From the NCBI RefSeq assembly GCF_019175285.1, contig NC_056522.1:61493468-61557467 (forward strand): a stretch of 64,000 bases of DNA. The letters run 5' to 3'. Both the position numbers and the translations under genes were made by a program. This DNA is from Sceloporus undulatus (Eukaryota > Chordata > Lepidosauria > Squamata > Phrynosomatidae). The notes beneath the pieces are model-generated. The model made no database searches, had not been told where the DNA came from, and saw nothing but the letters and a program-made list of their open reading frames with translations. Of this stretch, positions 62,870 to 64,000 are shown piece by piece (within the stretch, counting starts at the first letter, position 1; each line of letters opens with the position of its first letter).

Positions 62870-64000
62870 GATAGGGAAATAAAATTTATTTTCAAGCTTA
62901 GAAGATATTTACAAACAATGGGACATATAAAAATATATAAAAAAGTACTTGACAGTGTCTTTTTGAAGCTACAAGTTTTACATGAGTATCTTCTATCATC
63001 AATACAGCACTATTTCTGCAATGAATGCAACTTAATTCAAAAAACAAAAATTAATGATAATGCAACATGGGGTACAAATTCATCTGGAGCAACTGATTAA
63101 TGCCGACCTTTAGTGACTTAAAGCATGGATTAATAATATTTTAGGCAGTCATAGGACAGTTAGGGTGCAAGCTATCCATTTTTACTCATGGTTTGTAAAA
63201 TGTGTTAACAGCTACTACAGAGTAGAAACATTCCAGTTTTCTCTTCTTTATCCGTAACAAGGTTTGGATTCCTACTCTACTACTGGTCCACAGCACTGCT
63301 GTCCTGAAGCATAAACTTAATTCAACAAATTTATACCTTGACTTGATTTGCTGCTTTTAAAAATATGGCCATCCAACATTGATCTTAATGTTGCAATCTT
63401 AAACATGTCTTTACCCCAAAGTAAGGCCCATTGGGCTTAATGAGATTTACTTCGTTAACAGCTAGACAATGGAAACACTTTTGATCCTGTCAAAAATAAG
63501 ACACCTATGAACACTTTTACTTCTAGCAGATAAATTCTGCCACAGCTTAACTATTACTTTTGCCTAAACAGCCACTTCTTGTAACCCACGCAAGACAGAC
63601 AAGTCAGGTTTCAAGGAAAAAATATTGTTTACTGCAATCCACTGAGCAATTTGCTAGAGCTTTCCAACCCAATTTACACATAAATGACTCAGTACTCAGA
63701 TAAAACTAACATAAACAGAGCAATCTTGTGGCTCACCTCACTCACATAAATGGTGCTTTTCTACATTTTCATGAGATAGGAATATATACAAGTAATATGC
63801 AGATTCAGCCTGTAATGCTTTAAAAGAAAAATCCATCCATGGGGTAGAATTATATCAGAATACAACAGCAAATACATGAAGAATTGCAGACTCATAGTCA
63901 CCCCAATACTTTTTAATAGAAGCAGTTATACTTTCAGCTGCAAGCCATCAAGTCATAGTACACACATGTATGAATAAAATACTATTTTCCATATATTCAA
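62870..64000 (-). other. PRKD3: probable PRKD3 3' UTR
   Basis: In the conserved order PRKD3 follows NDUFAF7 on the opposite strand. Here no PRKD3 coding exon is visible, but a minus-strand AATAAA lies at 62885-62890. The sequence to its right is single-copy-looking and AT-rich with few repeats, as expected for a long 3' UTR. One degraded MITE-like piece is at 63390-63470. Position and strand rest on synteny, so this is an inference. Confidence 0.5.
63390..63470. mobile_element. degraded MITE copy
   Basis: AATGTTGCAATCTTAAACAT, GTAAGGCCCATTGGGCTTAA and TGAGATTTACTTCG resemble the element at 6829. Termini are worn. Confidence 0.4.

Larger units (their letters stand above)
59867..62870. other. 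intergenic region NDUFAF7 to PRKD3
   Basis: After the NDUFAF7 3' UTR come a Sauria SINE (60234-60455), a possible piggyBac-end relic (about 60892-60960), a non-LTR tail (61290-61430) and a hAT-like fragment (about 61880-61945). No gene was recognised; 61950-62870 is unassigned. Confidence 0.6.

Overview
The window is nuclear DNA from a vertebrate, most likely a squamate reptile (lizard). The gene order matches the conserved block on human chromosome 2p22 (SULT6B1, CEBPZOS, CEBPZ, NDUFAF7, PRKD3). The interspersed repeats have a lizard character: Bov-B LINEs, Sauria-type SINEs with tRNA or 5S rRNA heads, CR1 and L1 fragments, and many short non-autonomous DNA transposons. The exact species cannot be read from the sequence.

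Layout, left to right. 1-12,329: SULT6B1-like cytosolic sulfotransferase on the minus strand, coding exons 1-6; the last coding exon lies beyond the left edge. 12,330-15,400: intergenic, repeat-bearing. 15,400-21,150: CEBPZOS on the plus strand, a small mitochondrial membrane protein of 77 aa, with a CpG-rich promoter at 15.4-15.75 kb. 20,490-47,993: CEBPZ on the minus strand, 16 coding exons, 1,048 aa, the Noc1/Mak21-type ribosome-biogenesis factor. 47,994-48,521: a short divergent promoter shared by CEBPZ and NDUFAF7. 48,522-60,170: NDUFAF7 on the plus strand, 10 coding exons, 461 aa, the complex I assembly methyltransferase. 59,867-62,870: intergenic. 62,870-64,000: probably the 3' UTR of minus-strand PRKD3, converging on NDUFAF7.

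In all four genes the reading frame stays open and in phase across every proposed splice junction, and every intron used is GT-AG. Two of the four genes act in mitochondria (CEBPZOS, NDUFAF7), and both promoters carry NRF1-type palindromes. CEBPZ and CEBPZOS overlap tail to tail: the CEBPZ 3' UTR is antisense to the last CEBPZOS coding exon, and the CEBPZ terminal coding exon is antisense to the probable CEBPZOS 3' UTR.

The most unusual non-genic structures are three. A 572-bp GC-rich TAA-flanked transposon in CEBPZ intron 6 is built almost entirely of consecutive near-perfect hairpins. A diverged tandem duplication of about 200 bp fills most of the CEBPZ/NDUFAF7 promoter. A perfect 22-bp-stem hairpin lies in a SULT6B1 intron. 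No CRISPR array, prokaryotic operon, LTR retroelement or endogenous retrovirus was recognised.
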